DNA from: Diplocarpon mali
Lineage: Eukaryota > Ascomycota > Leotiomycetes > Helotiales > Drepanopezizaceae
Length of the DNA stretch: 64,000 bases
Direction: 5' to 3'
Assembly: GCA_024741835.1 (NCBI GenBank)
Contig: JAENRP010000030.1
Location: forward strand, 176,199-240,198
Shown here: positions 50,898-63,961 of the stretch, in pieces
How the letters are laid out: each line of letters starts with the position of its first letter
Numbering within the stretch: the stretch's first letter is position 1
Notes under the pieces: generated by a model
The model's database searches: none
Told to the model about the DNA's origin: nothing
The model's input: only the letters and a program-made list of their open reading frames with translations
Position numbers and translations under genes: made by a program

Positions 50898-52895
50898 TCA
50901 TATGGGCGCCTTCGAATCTGAAGGCAGATCAGTATCTGTTCTCTGTAATTCCTGACCACAGAGCGGACACTTGAGATCCTTTTTTCTCCGCCTCCTTGAG
51001 AAATTCAGGTCGGAATATACGTACTCATTTCTACCCGTTTGCAAATCAATATCCTCAGCACGAACCCAAGACGTCCTGAACCAAATCTTGTAAAAGGCAT
51101 AGAATGCCATAACAACTGGCAAGGCAAGGTACGCCTCGAAAAAGTCTGACGCTCTCTCTGCAGTGCTCCTCCTGACAGAAGAAGAATGGACTGGCAAAAT
51201 GGCGACCCAGAATTGCGCAGCGAGGATGCTCATAAGCAACGCCATACCGAAATAGGACCCGGCGACACCTATCGGTGACTGGTAGATGAGGTCCGAAGGA
51301 AGATTACCCTGCATTTTCCACGCTCTACGGAACTGTATATGTGCGTAGCAGATGCTGCACCAGGTGAAAATACTCGCTAGCCCAGCGAGGGCTATCAGCC
51401 ATGTAAATGCTTGGCCCGCGATTGGCGACATGCGAAGGTAGGAAAGGAGGCCAACGACGGAGCACGTGCCGATGGCGACAAGAGGACGACCTTTACGGTC
51501 GACGTAGGCCAATATACGTGGGGCCTGTCCTTGCTCGGCTAGCGCTTGGAGAGTTCGTGTTGAGCCAAACATGGAGGAGTTCGCGACAGAAAGGACGGCG
51601 ATCAGCACCACAGCATTCATGACACTATCGAGGCCTTCTATCCCTGCGGTTTCGATGGCGATTATGAAAGGCGATGCAGTGGCGTCGACGCTGTTGCGGG
51701 CCAAGAGTCGAGAGTCAGTGTAGGGGACGAGAAGGCCGACGATGAGTACAGAGACGATGTAGAACTGCAAAGTCAGATCTGAAAGATCTCCGAGTGACGA
51801 CGTCAGAGGGAGAAGGACTCACGAGGGCAATTCGCCAGAAAACCTGTTTCATGGCTGTTGGTAAGGCTTTGCTCGGGTTATACGTCTCGGCTGCTGCAAG
51901 ACCAACAAGTTCAGTGCCCGAGAAGGAGAACCCAGCTGTCACAAGAATGTTGCAAAATCCTTTGAACCCATTGTGAAAGGCACCAGGTTCTCGCCAATAC
52001 TTGCCTCCGATGTAACCGCTATCTTGAGTCCCGCCACAGTTGATCACCGCTCCGAGAATGCTAACACTGTTAGCCACGACTCCCGACAGGGGAGACGGAC
52101 GTCTTACATGAAGCCTATGACAGCCGTGATTTTCAAGATCGAGAAGGTATATTCTGCTTCTCCGTACATCTTGATCCCGCTTACATTGATTGCGACAATA
52201 AGCAGCAAAATTATCGTAATAGCGGCCCATTGAGGGAAGTCTTTTTCCCAGTACTCGAGCGTAACCTCAGCTGCCATGACTTCTAAAGGCATCGCGAAGG
52301 CCCACTGAATAGCATAATTCCACCCCATAGCGAATCCCCAAGCTGGGTCAATGAAGCGAGTGGCGTATGCAGAAAAGCTTCCTGCCACTGGAAAGGTCAC
52401 AGCCATCTCTCCAAGCGCTTGTACTACAGAGAACATACATGCGCCGATCATGAGAAACGCCAGAAGGAGAGACGCAGGGCCACCAGTGGCCAAAGAAGTC
52501 CCTGAACCAATGAAGAGTCCAGTGCCTATGACCTTAAATCAGCAAAAATACTCACGTGAGACGATGCGAAACATCGAACTAAATGAGGAAACATTACCTA
52601 TAGAGCCTCCGATGGCTATCATCTGAAGATGTCGTCCCTTGAGCTTCCGCAATAGCAGCGAATTCGCTGTGTTATAAGCCGCAGCCTGTTGGTTGAACGA
52701 TCGTCCATTTTCTCCTATGGCAGCCGCAAAGCCAGGCGAGGGAGCTGCTCGAAAGCTGTCAAACGCCTTCGTGGGGATCCTTTTCACGCTCGCTGGCATG
52801 GCAAGCCGCGGCGTGACCTTCGATGTCGACGGATTATATCTCTTTGCGGATTCCATCTCCTTCAAGCCGGCATCTGTCTCTCGAAGTCCAAGCAT
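50898..52895 (-). CDS. Amino-acid permease, fungal YAT/Gap1-like family
   Basis: Plasma-membrane proton-coupled amino-acid importer of the APC superfamily; substrate range cannot be told. Exons 52895-52598, 52525-52108, 52060-51823 and 51764-50898 (introns 72, 47 and 58 nt) give 606 aa. A cytosolic N-terminus of about 88 residues precedes [24 protein letters not shown], shown here as [13 protein letters not shown] plus [11 protein letters not shown] at 96-107, the hallmark of helix 1. Other family blocks are FIDPAWGFAMGWNYAIQW, FSFSGTELVGLAAAE and SVANSSMFGSTRTLQALAEQ. The hydrophobic pattern fits 12 membrane spans. The tail after ILPVH contains RRRRKKDL and a CPLCG pair, unlike the acidic tail I expect in this family, so the last 30 residues may come from a missed splice or a frame change. 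The start is the first Met; MESAKRYNPS 14 residues later is possible. Confidence 0.9.
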
Positions 52896-54927
52896 GTGTC
52901 GTCGAGATCATGGTATCTTGGGGGTGAGGAATGAGACAGTAGCCGAATTTCCAGTGCCAAGCGAAAGGGATCAGATCAAAGTGGTAGCGAAGCTCGGCAA
53001 TGTTTATTTTATACTCACAATACGATAACGGGAAGGTAACGGGTGCAACAAGCTTCGCGGCCCCTGTTTCTTTTTGCTTGTTAAGTGCAAGGTTGCCGAA
53101 GACTGCCGACCTGTCAAAACCAACTTTTCAAAGGTCCAGAACACAACTGATCAAGATTTGGGAAAGCTTGGCCTAGTGGTAGTCTTGGAGAGGGCCCTTG
53201 ATGTGGCTCGGGTCTGAGGTACGTATATCCAAAGTTTATTGACATCTCGTATGGATGGCGTAATCGTGGCCGTGATGTCGTGGACTCGAAGAATAGCTGG
53301 AAAGACATTTCCCGTGTGGCAAAAAGTGCAGGGAGCCAACGATTGTTGGATCAAGCCCAATCGATACCCGTGCTATAGAGGTACGAAGTAGATTTTGGTG
53401 CGATTTCATGCGTCCACCAATCTGTGAGTCCCACTTCCTTCATCCTGCAGGATTACTCTGGATCTCTAGGGTTCTCAGGGTTCGAATTGTTCGAGGGTGA
53501 GCAGCCTTTCTTCGTGTGGACTTACCATAATGCCTCTTGATATCTGCACGAGAACCTTGAATCAAGCATGCTTTAGATGGTGCGTGTTGGTGTGATATAA
53601 GCCGTGGCCAGCAGTACCACTGTTTGCGTTGGTCAGTTTGGTTGTCACGAATGACTACTGAGGGCCGAGCTTCTTCGTATAATCCGAAGCTCCACAGGGG
53701 TACATGACCCCGGATCAGGAAGGTCAAAGATATACATCTTGAAAGCAGATAAGACCAGGGATATATACACCCGGGTAGAATTGGGGTGGTTTACTGGATG
53801 GATATCCAGAAAATTGATTAGATACCCGGGTGCATTCGGGTACCCAGAGGGTAATGGTTTCCGGCCTGGCAGATCGCTTCATTGTGAAGGAAAATGGTCG
53901 GCAAATCGAAATCCAAAAAGCCATCTGCTGCTCGAGTCAAAGCAGGACTTCTTTGATTTGTATAAATTCGTGCTTTCAAATAGTGCTGAGTGGAACTCGG
54001 TATTCCTCCAACTAATATATGATAACTGGTCATCCAGGTTGATGAGTTCAGCCGAGGTAACGAGCCCCAAGAGATTTTGACCTGGATTACCGGTCGAAGT
54101 TCTCATGGAGTCGCGATCAGTAGCTTATTCAAAAGTGGCGCGGCAAAACCTTAGCGCCCAAGCGCCGCATCAAGAGAGTGGAAAATCCGGGCCGCGGCCA
54201 TACCTTTTTCCATATCTCTCGCTTCTCAACGACGGCGACGTCGACGACAATCAATGAGTTTGATTCCTGCGACATCCCAGCCAGCACCTCGATGTAATTA
54301 TCCGGTCTGGCATGTCTCCGAGTTGGCGCGATCAGGCAAGCGGTCCCTGCTATCTGGGTCTCCACCATCTGTGCTCCCAAGTACTCCACGAGGAAAGAAA
54401 ACTTGGCTGCTACGATGCCCGTTGTCGCCACGAGGACGGGGTTTGTTGGCTGTTTCGCGTCCAGCGGCAGCTGGCCCTGGCCTCTGCTCACATTGCCGAC
54501 TATTCCTGGAATTACGAGGTAGAAAGGGTTTAGGCTCTCGATGCCGGACTTGACCGACGAACACCTGTGGACGAAGGATGCTCCCCCGGTCGTGGTCATC
54601 CTTCTTCTCTTGATTTCACTTATCTTCCCATACTCGTGCCGCAATAATTCCTGCGGTATCGGCTGCATCTGTGGCTCCCGACAATCATAGTCAGCGCGAT
54701 TGCCATCATTAAGCGCCAAGCTGCCAGCATATCTTATGGACAGCACCTACCTAGTGGTAAGGCTGATGAGATTGTTGTACCTTGCATGAGACAGCATACA
54801 AACATACCTTTGGTCTGGAGCTGAATCGACTCACCCCTGGGAATTCGCTTGGGTCTTCCACATCTCTTACAGTTTGAACAGCTCGAGCTCCCCTTCTTCC
54901 CTTCATGGACTTCACATCCAATCCACC
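52896..54927. other. 2-kb divergent region between the permease and SAT4 genes
   Basis: Holds both upstream regions. Plus and minus frames at 53440-54106 show no conservation. The best single frame is the minus-strand one at 54129-54746, listed separately. Confidence 0.4.
54129..54746 (-). CDS. Unassigned 205-codon frame, doubtful gene
   Basis: An uninterrupted frame of 205 codons with a moderately hydrophobic middle (around PVLVATTGIVAAKFSFLVEY) and a basic C-terminus. I recognise no family. Plus-strand frames overlap the same bases, so this may be chance. It sits in the upstream region of the SAT4-family gene on the opposite strand. Confidence 0.2.
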   Translation of the reverse strand: MLSIRYAGSLALNDGNRADYDCREPQMQPIPQELLRHEYGKISEIKRRRMTTTGGASFVHRCSSVKSGIESLNPFYLVIPGIVGNVSRGQGQLPLDAKQPTNPVLVATTGIVAAKFSFLVEYLGAQMVETQIAGTACLIAPTRRHARPDNYIEVLAGMSQESNSLIVVDVAVVEKREIWKKVWPRPGFSTLLMRRLGAKVLPRHF

Positions 54928-56336
54928 ATGGACATTTTTCGCCCCCTCGCGACCGAGGCTCCAGAAATCCGGACTTTCCGCGACAACAAGCCGACACTGC
55001 TTGTCGGTTGGTGGTGCACAGTGTATGCCGCTGTAGTGATCCTCACGCGTTTCTGTGGTCGATATATCCGGGCGGAAAAGGTCTTTCTCGCTGATGGCAT
55101 AATGCTGGCGGCTATCGTGCCATGTATGTGCATTCTTCATCCCATTCTCGCAATGTACCGAAATCTCTGGCTCTGCAGAGGTGCTCTGAGAGCTGAGATC
55201 TGGATACTGTACCACATGCTGAATACTTCAAAGTTAGTCGGTTACAGTGCTAATACTTGGGCAGTATTCACCCGAATGGCTTTGGTGCACCTGGTCCTAA
55301 TCTACGGGACGAATAACGTCCAGACATATGGATTATCAGCGCAGAGTATACGCGATAGAGAAGTCGGAAGTCACATAGTTTTAGCTTCGAGGGTATTTTA
55401 TGCAGCGTAGTAAGTCGCGGATCAGCCCAGACGCAGACAGTTGTTGACCCGAACTAGTTTATGGCAAGTGAAGTACAGCACCAGTGTATTTCTGGGCACT
55501 CTCACGGAACCGATATGTCGACGCTCGGCCAACTACACGCTTGTATGCTTTCAAGGATTTCTTGTTGTGACATTCCTTGCGACCGTTGTCTGTGACCTGG
55601 CCGCTTGCCACCCGTTCTCAGACTACTGGAAGGTTGTACCTGCCCCGGAGCCGCAGTGCAGACACGCCTTTGCCCACCTAATGACCACTCGGATTCTCGA
55701 TATCGTTACCAACTTCATGCTGGTCATCTTGCCAATTCCTATAATCCTCATGTCGCGGCTCCACAAGACTCAGTACGTATCCCTCGGCATCTATCGGCGC
55801 AAAATTAACACGTCTCGAGGAAAGCGTCTATCTTGTTCCGTCTCAGCCTTCCCATATCCAGCATAATCCTCACCTCCATTCAACTTCCACATACCATTGA
55901 GAAAGGCGGGGATCAGCATTTCCGGTCTCTCATCGCCTCCTTCGAGATCCTGCTCGCAACGTTCACATCAAATGCCCTGGTCCTCGTGTCCCTGCTTCAA
56001 GACCGCGGCTACAAAAAAACGAAATACAAGATTCCGCCCGCGGATTACGAATCCCGCAATATTCTGTCACAGGTACCCACCACTGCTCGGGGCCGGGGCT
56101 CAAGTCTGTGGGGCGGCGACACGGATCTGATGGCTGGGGGGAAGGGATACAGCGACGTGGTGGCGATGGATGTCTACCCGTCCACCGATCTGGAGCTTGA
56201 CAGTGGAGCTGCGAGACGAGGGAGCACGCTCCCCAAAGAGCCAAAGAAAGCGAGAATGCAAGAGATTCGCTACGCGCAGACTTGGGAGATTACGGTTGCC
56301 GACGAGAGGCCGCAGGACAGATATTATAAGTGCTAG
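54928..56336 (+). CDS. SAT4/rhodopsin-domain fungal integral membrane protein
   Basis: Member of the large ascomycete family of seven-span membrane proteins related to PTH11/SAT4. Many are of unknown role and some act as surface sensors. Exons 54928-55123, 55265-55409, 55458-55772 and 55820-56336 give 390 aa. The first intron (141 nt) ends after a clear GCTAATAC branch site and joins AAIVP to LFTRMALVHLVLIYGTNN, the family pattern. The others are 48 and 47 nt. Membrane segments are visible at LVGWWCTVYAAVVILTR, MLAAIVP, MALVHLVLIYG, FLVVTFLATVVCDLAACHPF, TNFMLVILPIPIIL, SIILTSI and ASFEILLATF. Cysteines in CRRSANYTLVCFQG and CHPF suit the conserved family set. The cytosolic tail from about 280 is basic and disordered. 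The intact frame implies a working gene. Confidence 0.88.
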
Positions 56337-57013
56337 GCTCGAGGCGTATGATGAATTGGACTGGCTGTACGATTTTCCTTTGTGTCCACACGTTGGGAGC
56401 CCGGCGTTTGTTATGTACGCTTTTATGGGAGGGGCTGGGGCGGGTCTGGGACGGGCGTGTATGCGAAGGCGTTTCGGGCTGTCTTTTCCTGTACAGATCT
56501 GTATAAAACCGCTGCGCAAAGCTTGCAGAACTGAAGAAATCTAAAGCACGCGCGTTTCCACGAGCGTTGGAACACAACACGCATCACCCGCCCCCTCGTC
56601 CCAACTCACACACACTCTCTCGCGTAGGTAAAGACACTCTTCACCTCTGCGCCACGCATGACCAGAGACCAAAGTGCAAAGCAAACATCACTGCTCGACT
56701 CATCAGGTCTCCGATTGCTCGGGTCACCAGCGCGCAGCTCTGACACCAACAAATGACAACTCTCTCGGCCAAGCTATCAGCTCAGATCCCAGCCTTGGCC
56801 GCTGCCCGCACCTCCTCCCCCGTCGCCGAGCGGCAGAACCTTCCCCTTCGAGCTGGAGGGGGGAGGCCGGAGAAAAGGGCGAGGAAGGGCCGGTGCGTGT
56901 GTGGGGGGGACGAAACTCTGAATTTCCCGACTGCCGCAGACGTGAGCTCGTGCCGGTCGAACGGCCTTGGTGCTCTTTCTTGGTGCCGCTGTGCGCAAGG
57001 CGGAACGGCGTCA
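56337..57013. other. 3' flank of the SAT4 gene
   Basis: No conserved product. Frames at 56290-56580 and 56724-57059 overlap on both strands in C/G-rich sequence and show no motif. Confidence 0.5.
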
Positions 57014-57014
57014 T

Positions 57015-57214
57015 AGCATAAGAGCATAAGAGCATAAGAGCATAAGAGCATAAGAGCATTATAGAACAAGAGCATTATAGCACAAGACCATAAGAGCACA
57101 AGAGCATGAGAGCACAAAGGCATTATAGCACAAGACCATAAGAGCACAAGAGCATAAGAGCACAATAACATTATAGCATAAGAGCATCACAGCATAATAG
57201 TATTATAGCACAAA
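57015..57214. repeat. 8-bp minisatellite (AGCATAAG) with 48-bp higher-order period
   Basis: About 25 consecutive 8-bp units fill 200 bp. The first five are identical (AGCATAAG). Later units vary (AGCATTAT, AGCACAAG, ACCATAAG). Units 8-13 and 14-19 form two 48-bp blocks that differ at only a few positions, so a six-unit block was duplicated. The minus strand reads open as Leu/Ser/Ala/Cys repeats, but this follows from the repeat and is not evidence of a gene. Confidence 0.93.
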
Positions 57215-57845
57215 CCTCTCCGAGACGCGTCAGACGGACTCTAACCTATACCTTAGCCGATGGTTATTCGCTTTAGGTCTTGGGCGAGTATATTCTTAGA
57301 GGGGTGCCTAGATAGATAGAGTCGCCTCAAGTTTCCTGTCCTAGGATAAGCCCTCCTTGCTAACGCGAGTACTCGTTTGATTATATTAAGCGTCCTGCCA
57401 AGTGGCGGCGGCTGCTGATCATGACCTTTCTTTTTCTATCGACTTTAGCTCTTCGAGAGAAGTCTTCGACAGGAGCGAGGCTTTGAAGGATATCCTTTCC
57501 TCTCTTCCTTTTTCTTTTCCTTAATACCATAACCTGTTATCTACTTTCGAGCCCTCTCTCTAGTCGTAGGCATATGTCTTTACAATCCTAGAGTCCGCGA
57601 GTAGGGGTCGAAAGTCGAGGACGTCTGTAGGAAAGGTAAGTATGAGAAATTTTCATATTGAAGCTTTCGAAAGGTTCTTGCTTTATCCGACTTCGGGTTT
57701 GATTCATTCGTAGTTCAGAGGACTCAATCTCGGCTCTGCAGACTCTTTAGAAGAATCGGCAGCTTAGGAGGAGACACTGCGTACAGGTGTTGAGTCGTCG
57801 TCCCCTGCTGTAAATGTTGATTGAGGTTCAAACTAAGGGGCCGGG
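57215..57845. other. Gene-free stretch between two repeats
   Basis: No frame of useful length and no motif. The sequence is pyrimidine-rich in patches and may be an old mutated element, but I can show no end structures. Confidence 0.4.
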
Positions 57846-57848
57846 TTC

Positions 57849-57922
57849 TATATATATATGTATATGTGTATGTGTATATGTATATGTATATATGTATATG
57901 TACATATGTATATATATATGTT
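57849..57922. repeat. TATATG/TATGTG microsatellite
   Basis: Alternating TATATG, TATGTG and TACATATG units over about 74 bp. Frames across it read as Tyr/Ile/Val/Cys repeats and are not genes. Confidence 0.92.
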
Positions 57923-60900
57923 TATCTTATACTGCCGGTAAACCCTATCGGGTTTTGGCCTTTGGTTGGCTACCCGGGTCCGGAGGCTCGCTCTCGGCTC
58001 GGGGCTGCGATCCGTCATCTGTGGGGTTTTGTTTTCGTTCTTGTTTTTGGGAGCGGGGCGTGGTTTGGTGGGTGGTGAGGTATTTCCCTTGGGGAAGGTA
58101 GGTACGCGGGGGAGGCATGAATGTGGACGTCGAAACGTGGACGCTGAGAGACTGGCGGATGCGATCGGATCTGACGACCTGGAGAGAGGCCGCCGGATAT
58201 GGGTCCAATGCGCGTCAGCTTGTGCTTTCTAACAGCATCAAGGGTGACTTGGTGGCGCCGGGTTCTGCAGCGCGGGAACCACCAGGGCGGTTACAGAATC
58301 TGTGGTTGTGACGGGTGGCTCGTCATGCCCGTCGGCGATGGCATCGGCTCCGTACTCTCTTCGGCCGGCCAAGCCGCGCTCTCTCCCCCTCGACGCGGCG
58401 CAGGCTGTAGATACCTGAGAACTTGCAGGGCGAGATGGCGGAGGAGAGACGAAGGGTGCACCTCCTTGTACACGAGTCTCGTGCTTTGCGGTAAGTTGTT
58501 GTAGTTTGCAAACTCCTCCTCCTCCGTCTGCTCTTTTCCCCGAGATCAACAGCTGCTTCGCAGTGCCGGTTTACAAGTTTTGGGCTCCCTTGATAGACTC
58601 CGATGACCTGCCTACCAAGGGCTACCTTGCCCATATCATGACCCCAGAGATAAATACTATAGTGACTAGGATCCCCCGGTGAGAAGAGAAAAGAAGCACC
58701 AAGGGCCTACGTTCAACGAGGGGGTGGCGGGTTAGGAAGCTTCTCATCAAGCGTAGTCGCTCTCCATCTCCTTCCAAGCTACATGAAATAGCAAGACGTC
58801 GAGAGACGGAATCAGATCAAGGAGAGCTTGTCAAGGGTGTCGAGCATCGCTTGGTCTGGATATACGCGCCATGACCTTGGGCTCTTTTACGCAAGGCTGT
58901 GGCTAGACAAGCTTGATCTATCAGGGGAGCATTCAGCTTGTATCATACTACCGAGGACGGAGCACCCAAGCGCTCACCTCCTTTACATAGCACATCAACT
59001 CAACCTTCGAATATCCCCTTTAGCTAGCTATAAGAAGGCACCCTTGAGCCAGCTTACAGCCACGCGCTCTAGCCGAAACTCTCTTCTACTTGGCGTGGAC
59101 GCTACTATGTATATATACCACTCCCGGCCTCAACACATCGACATACCCCTCTAAAGGCCCCCGCTCCGTGCTTCGCAGAGCTCTGGACGTGGATTAACCC
59201 GCCCTACCTACCGACCTGCCTAAACCTATCTACATACTCTGTCCAGGACTCCTGATATGGGCAACGCTGCGGCGCATTTCACACCCCCCCACCTATCCCC
59301 TATCCCCTACTCTGCAGACCTGATTGAGACAAGCTCGGCTATACTGCAGGATATAACTGCTTCCAGAAAGAGCAGAACCTGCTATCGAGACTCCGGTTCC
59401 GATTTCGATTTCGGGCTCCTGACTCTGGTGGTTCAAGCAGCTGGCTACGCTGGTTGAAGCCTATGCTAGGTAGCTCAGATTCGCGCCCAGGCTCGTACTC
59501 GGGCTCTAAACTCGCAAGATGTATCTGTAAGGCGAGGATTTCCTGATTGTGTGTAGTATCTGCTTAGAATAGCTAATCCCGGCTGGTGCCAATATAAATT
59601 TTTAATGGTTATTTTTGATTGTTAGTTGTTGTTTTTGAAGTTTTGATTGTTACCTTTCAATTTTCAACTTCTGATTTTCGATTTTCGATTTTTTACTGTT
59701 TCAAATTAGTAGATTTGGAATTTGCAAGACTCGGCTCTAGATACGTTACCAAACGCGTCCTTTCTCTGTCCTAGAAAATCTGCCCTGCTAGGTGTTACGA
59801 CTGTTTCGGCGAAAAAGAAGTGCAGAGTTGTTTTTCAAAAGCAGTTTTGAGTTGCCGAGTAAGCCCCGAGTGCGAGTATAGCCCTAGGCGTAGACGCCCA
59901 ATCAATGCATTGGAAAAAATCACGCAGAGACAATTCGTGGATGCTCAAGTAATCGAGGCACGTCCGGGGGGGAGCGTGCAGTGATCGGTTTCGTTTCAGT
60001 CGCTGTTGTGCTGCCCGTCGACTATTGACATCGGCAACCACGGCTAAGCGAGAAGCGGTCTTCTGCCCCTCTCTCCGTCATCGCGAGTCTGTTTTGATAG
60101 TCTCGGTCCGCAATGCATTGCCCTCGCGCCGGGTGACTCTCATGACATGTAAGCTGGCTGGTTCCAGCTAGACGAGTCCCGTCCGGCAAGGGCATATTTC
60201 CGATCTTATCAGATAGCCGCCTCTGGCGTCGTGTGTTCGCTTCGCGACACCCAACCTTTCCCGTCCGTCCCGACAGCCCTCACGCCCCCCGGGCTCTTCT
60301 TGCCACTCACCTATCTCGGGGTGTTCCTCCGCGAGCTTGGCAAGCACAGCCGACGGTGGCAAGCCAATGCCGCGCACGATCCCCTCCCGATGACTGGCCA
60401 CCGCGCCCCTCGTCTCTTCTGGAGGGGGCCGGGAGACTCCTGCGGAGCATAGCGGCCAGACTAAATCGAGCTATCTGACTACACTACCCAGATGTAACCA
60501 CCATGACGTCGCGTCGGCGCAGAATCGCGGCCTCGCTGGTCAGATATTTGACCGTCCGAGGGAATACGCTGAGGTGCTGGAGGATGCTGCAGAGGAGGTC
60601 GGCTGAAAGCTCTTGTAGAACGCTAGTGCTACTCTGGATCTGTGCAGTTAATTTTGCGTCTCTGATGATGAGTTGGCTCGCACTGAAGGCTAGGAGGATG
60701 ATATGGGGGGTTATTTAGTCCAGCATAAGGTGACCTCAGGGCATTCTATATCTGTGCCGGCCAGTATCGGTGATATGTGTGATATCGACCATTGTAGACG
60801 ATACTGGCACTTGCATCCGTGGTAATGGTGATCGCCTGGGACCGGCGATGGCTATGAAAGTCCCAGATTTCATAACCGGAAGGAGGATGAGTATCTTGAT

Positions 60901-63900
60901 GGGTGAATCGTAATAATAGGTTGCTATAGATTAGGATGGAGTTGCACGGACAACGGTGCATAGAATATGTCCTAAGTTACGATTTAGCGAAGGCACATTC
61001 GAGTTATCCCTTACTTTTCTATACTCTGGAACATAAATCATACCATAGCTAGAATTACAGATTCGATTCTTTCGCATGGGCACGTGCTTATCACACCAAC
61101 ACTTCTCCTGACTCCTACCGCGTCTCGAGAGTTGTGCTGGTGAATTAAATGACTGCTTGTATTAGCTACAGGATTTCTTTTTCCTTTGAACATAAAAGGC
61201 GCTTGTGCAGCGTGTACATGAACAGCCAGGCCAACCGCTCTCGTGCTCGCCAAAACCCCGGGCTTACGGCGGGGAATTTGCAGTTTGTAACTGTAGAGAT
61301 GCAGCTAATCGCTGAAAATGACTCTACAGGGGCAATTTCGTTTGAGATCGGCACATCATTTTTTGAGTTCTTGATCTCTGAAAAGTAAAATCGAAATTTA
61401 AGTGTAAGCCAGGTCAAATAATACGCGCAATAACTGTATACGATACAAATCTTCCCAAGTCATCATTATTCTTATACGTTAAGTCTTTTTGACCTCGTAA
61501 TTTGTCCCTGGGCATCTCCTTCGACGCCTCCCTTGGTCGACACCTCTCTCAATGCGATACCTTCGATCCTACACCGTTGATTACTACCTTCGATTCAACA
61601 CCTCTGTCGATATCCCATTTTATTAAAAATGCAGGGTAGGAAAAATCTTTATTTGGTTTGACTACGATAGTGTAGACGCTGTCAACAGCAAGATATCAGA
61701 ATGAAGCTTTTGGGAGTAAATTATTAGACGGACTAACGTGAAAAGGGTGAAATTTTGCAAAACGCCCTGCTTCTACCTATTGTAATGTCAGCCATCAAAA
61801 ATGAACAACATTTAGAGCCAGCACTGTAGAAGACTGTGAAATATCTACAGATGTATATGAGAAAACATTACAGAAAAACCATAGCCAACTTTCAGTCGAT
61901 TTACAGTCATTGACCGAAGAAAAATACCCGCAGGAGTTGAGAATTCGAGTACGGGCAGAGCTGGTCGGAGCACTCGGGACACTCTTCAACGGGTTCGTTT
62001 CTCTGCTTCTGGCCTCGAGCGCCTCGAACTTTCGGATCACTCCACAGGTCTATTTGAAGCGTGAGAATATGCCGACCTAGGATGATGGTGCGTTCTCCTC
62101 CCCGGATGCTCGCTCGGCCGCCTCGGCTCCTGGAAGGGAGAACGCCACGGCGGACGATACGTACCGACCTCTTTCTGGATTACCGGGTCTCCAGCGTTCT
62201 ATGCCGTCTCCTGCTATCCGATCACGATCAGGCGCCCGCTTCTCGTTCGAGACTTGTCTGGGCTGGCCTCTGCAAGTTTAGGAGATGAAGTGTCTCGTCC
62301 ATGCAGATGGTGTGACCAGTTCAGGCTTGTGGTGCTGGCTAGCGCTGAAGAGCAAGGACGTGCAGTGCCCGGCGAGCACGGGGAAGTGCAAGAAAGCTGA
62401 TCTGGAGAGCCGACTCGCTCGATCGGGAGGGTGTCGGGATGCAGAAACCTGTGACGGTTGTTGACATCGAGGGCGACGCCGCTAGGCTGATGAGGTCGAG
62501 GACACTACAGACAGATATTGCCGTAGCGACATACCCGTTGCAGTTACGATTCGGGTATCAGAGGGCTGGCTACCTGCTTATGATCATGTATAACAGCCAT
62601 TCGATCAGGTATGGGAAAATCCTCAGCCTGATCTCCCCACGTTACTGCCGTCACGTAGGCTTCTTCCGTGAGTCACGGCTGCGTTGGTGGCAAAATTCAA
62701 ATAGAAACCCGGGCACGCCAGGCCGAGGCGAGATGAGATATGCCTCACGGCTGGCCGAAATCGCCCAAGTTTGATGTTGCCTTGCGCTCTGGTACACCGG
62801 TAACTGCTGTTAGCCAAATAGCTTTATTGCACCAAAACAGCCATTTCACTTCGGATTTCCATAGTACGGATAAACACTTTCACAACACAATAGGGACTAA
62901 CTTTCTGAAAATAGTCTGAACTGATTGCAAGTATTTTAACGTCACAACGAATACAAATTACTAACACATAAGCCGCTAAAGCAACAGCAAGTCTCAAGCG
63001 CGGGTCATGAATGCAAAATAAGCGATATCAAATCATGCGTGATTTGAAGCTTGTGGAGTCATGTATAGAAACATATCTATTCACTGGTTTATTTATAATA
63101 CAAATTCTTCTTATAATATACCTCGCGACAGAAGTAATACAATCTTTAAAAACCAAACCATACTACAAGCAATTTACCCGAAGAAGAGAGTATGGTACCC
63201 TTTGTTTACTGTCAAGAGGCAAAGAACTAACACCAGTCAGCTGATACTACATCCCCTTGACGTTCTATCGCCACCTATTCGCGTTCCACTCCCATTCTCC
63301 ATACTACAAATCTCGTAAGCTGAAATCACCGATCGGGCGGTTATCCCTACCCAGCTTCACTGGTCGTGTCGTGACGACTGCTATTTTTCTCCTGGCTCGC
63401 TCTCTGCCCCCTTTCCCGACTGTCGATATGACGACGATACTAGACGAGAAATCCGTTCCGGGCGGCGACCCGAGCAGACCTGCCTGAAGCCAAGGTCGCA
63501 TCTGCGACTCGCAGATGGCACGTCACGGAGACGGTCTTGTCGAGCCGGCATCTTCTCCAGGAGATTCCAGAAAGACCCGTACGGCGCATCACCATCTCAT
63601 GTCTGGAATGGCACGTACCAGCATGACATCAAGCCGGACGCCTAGGGATTCCGCGGACGGGCAACCGGCACCGCTACCAAGAGGAGAAGACAGCCAGTAG
63701 CTGTGACGGGAGAAGCGTGCAATACGTCTCTGTCCCCAGCCTCCCTTGCCGATCGAACCTCCTCGGCTCCGACGCCACAATCCTCGCCAGTGCAGCGCCG
63801 GCCATCGCTTCGGCCTCCGCTGCCCCTCGCTTCCCCGGCTCCTCGCTCTGCACTGGACGGATCTCGAGGGGAGGAATCGGGATACTTCTTGGGTTGGGTT

Positions 63901-63959
63901 AAGTGGCTCCGAACCCTCGTGCAAGACGGACTCTCTGGTGGTGGGTATGTGTATGGGTC
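57923..63959. other. 6-kb terminal stretch without a supportable gene
   Basis: Mixed composition: GC-rich patches (58100-58550, 60200-60700, 62050-62300, 63400-63950) open on both strands, and AT-rich patches (59580-59720 with repeated GATTTTCGATT-like strings, 61400-61800). A frame at 61805-62080 is open for 91 codons without an early ATG and has a helical charged reading (EEKYPQELRIRVRAELVGA), but I know no family for it. A 111-codon frame at 62439-62774 is likewise unassigned. No rRNA or tRNA was recognised by eye. Confidence 0.4.

Positions 63960-63961
<2 letters not shown>

Noticed and set aside
57814..58101. Frames with Tyr/Ile/Val/Cys-rich repeats
   Set aside because: They are translations of the TATATG/TATGTG microsatellite.
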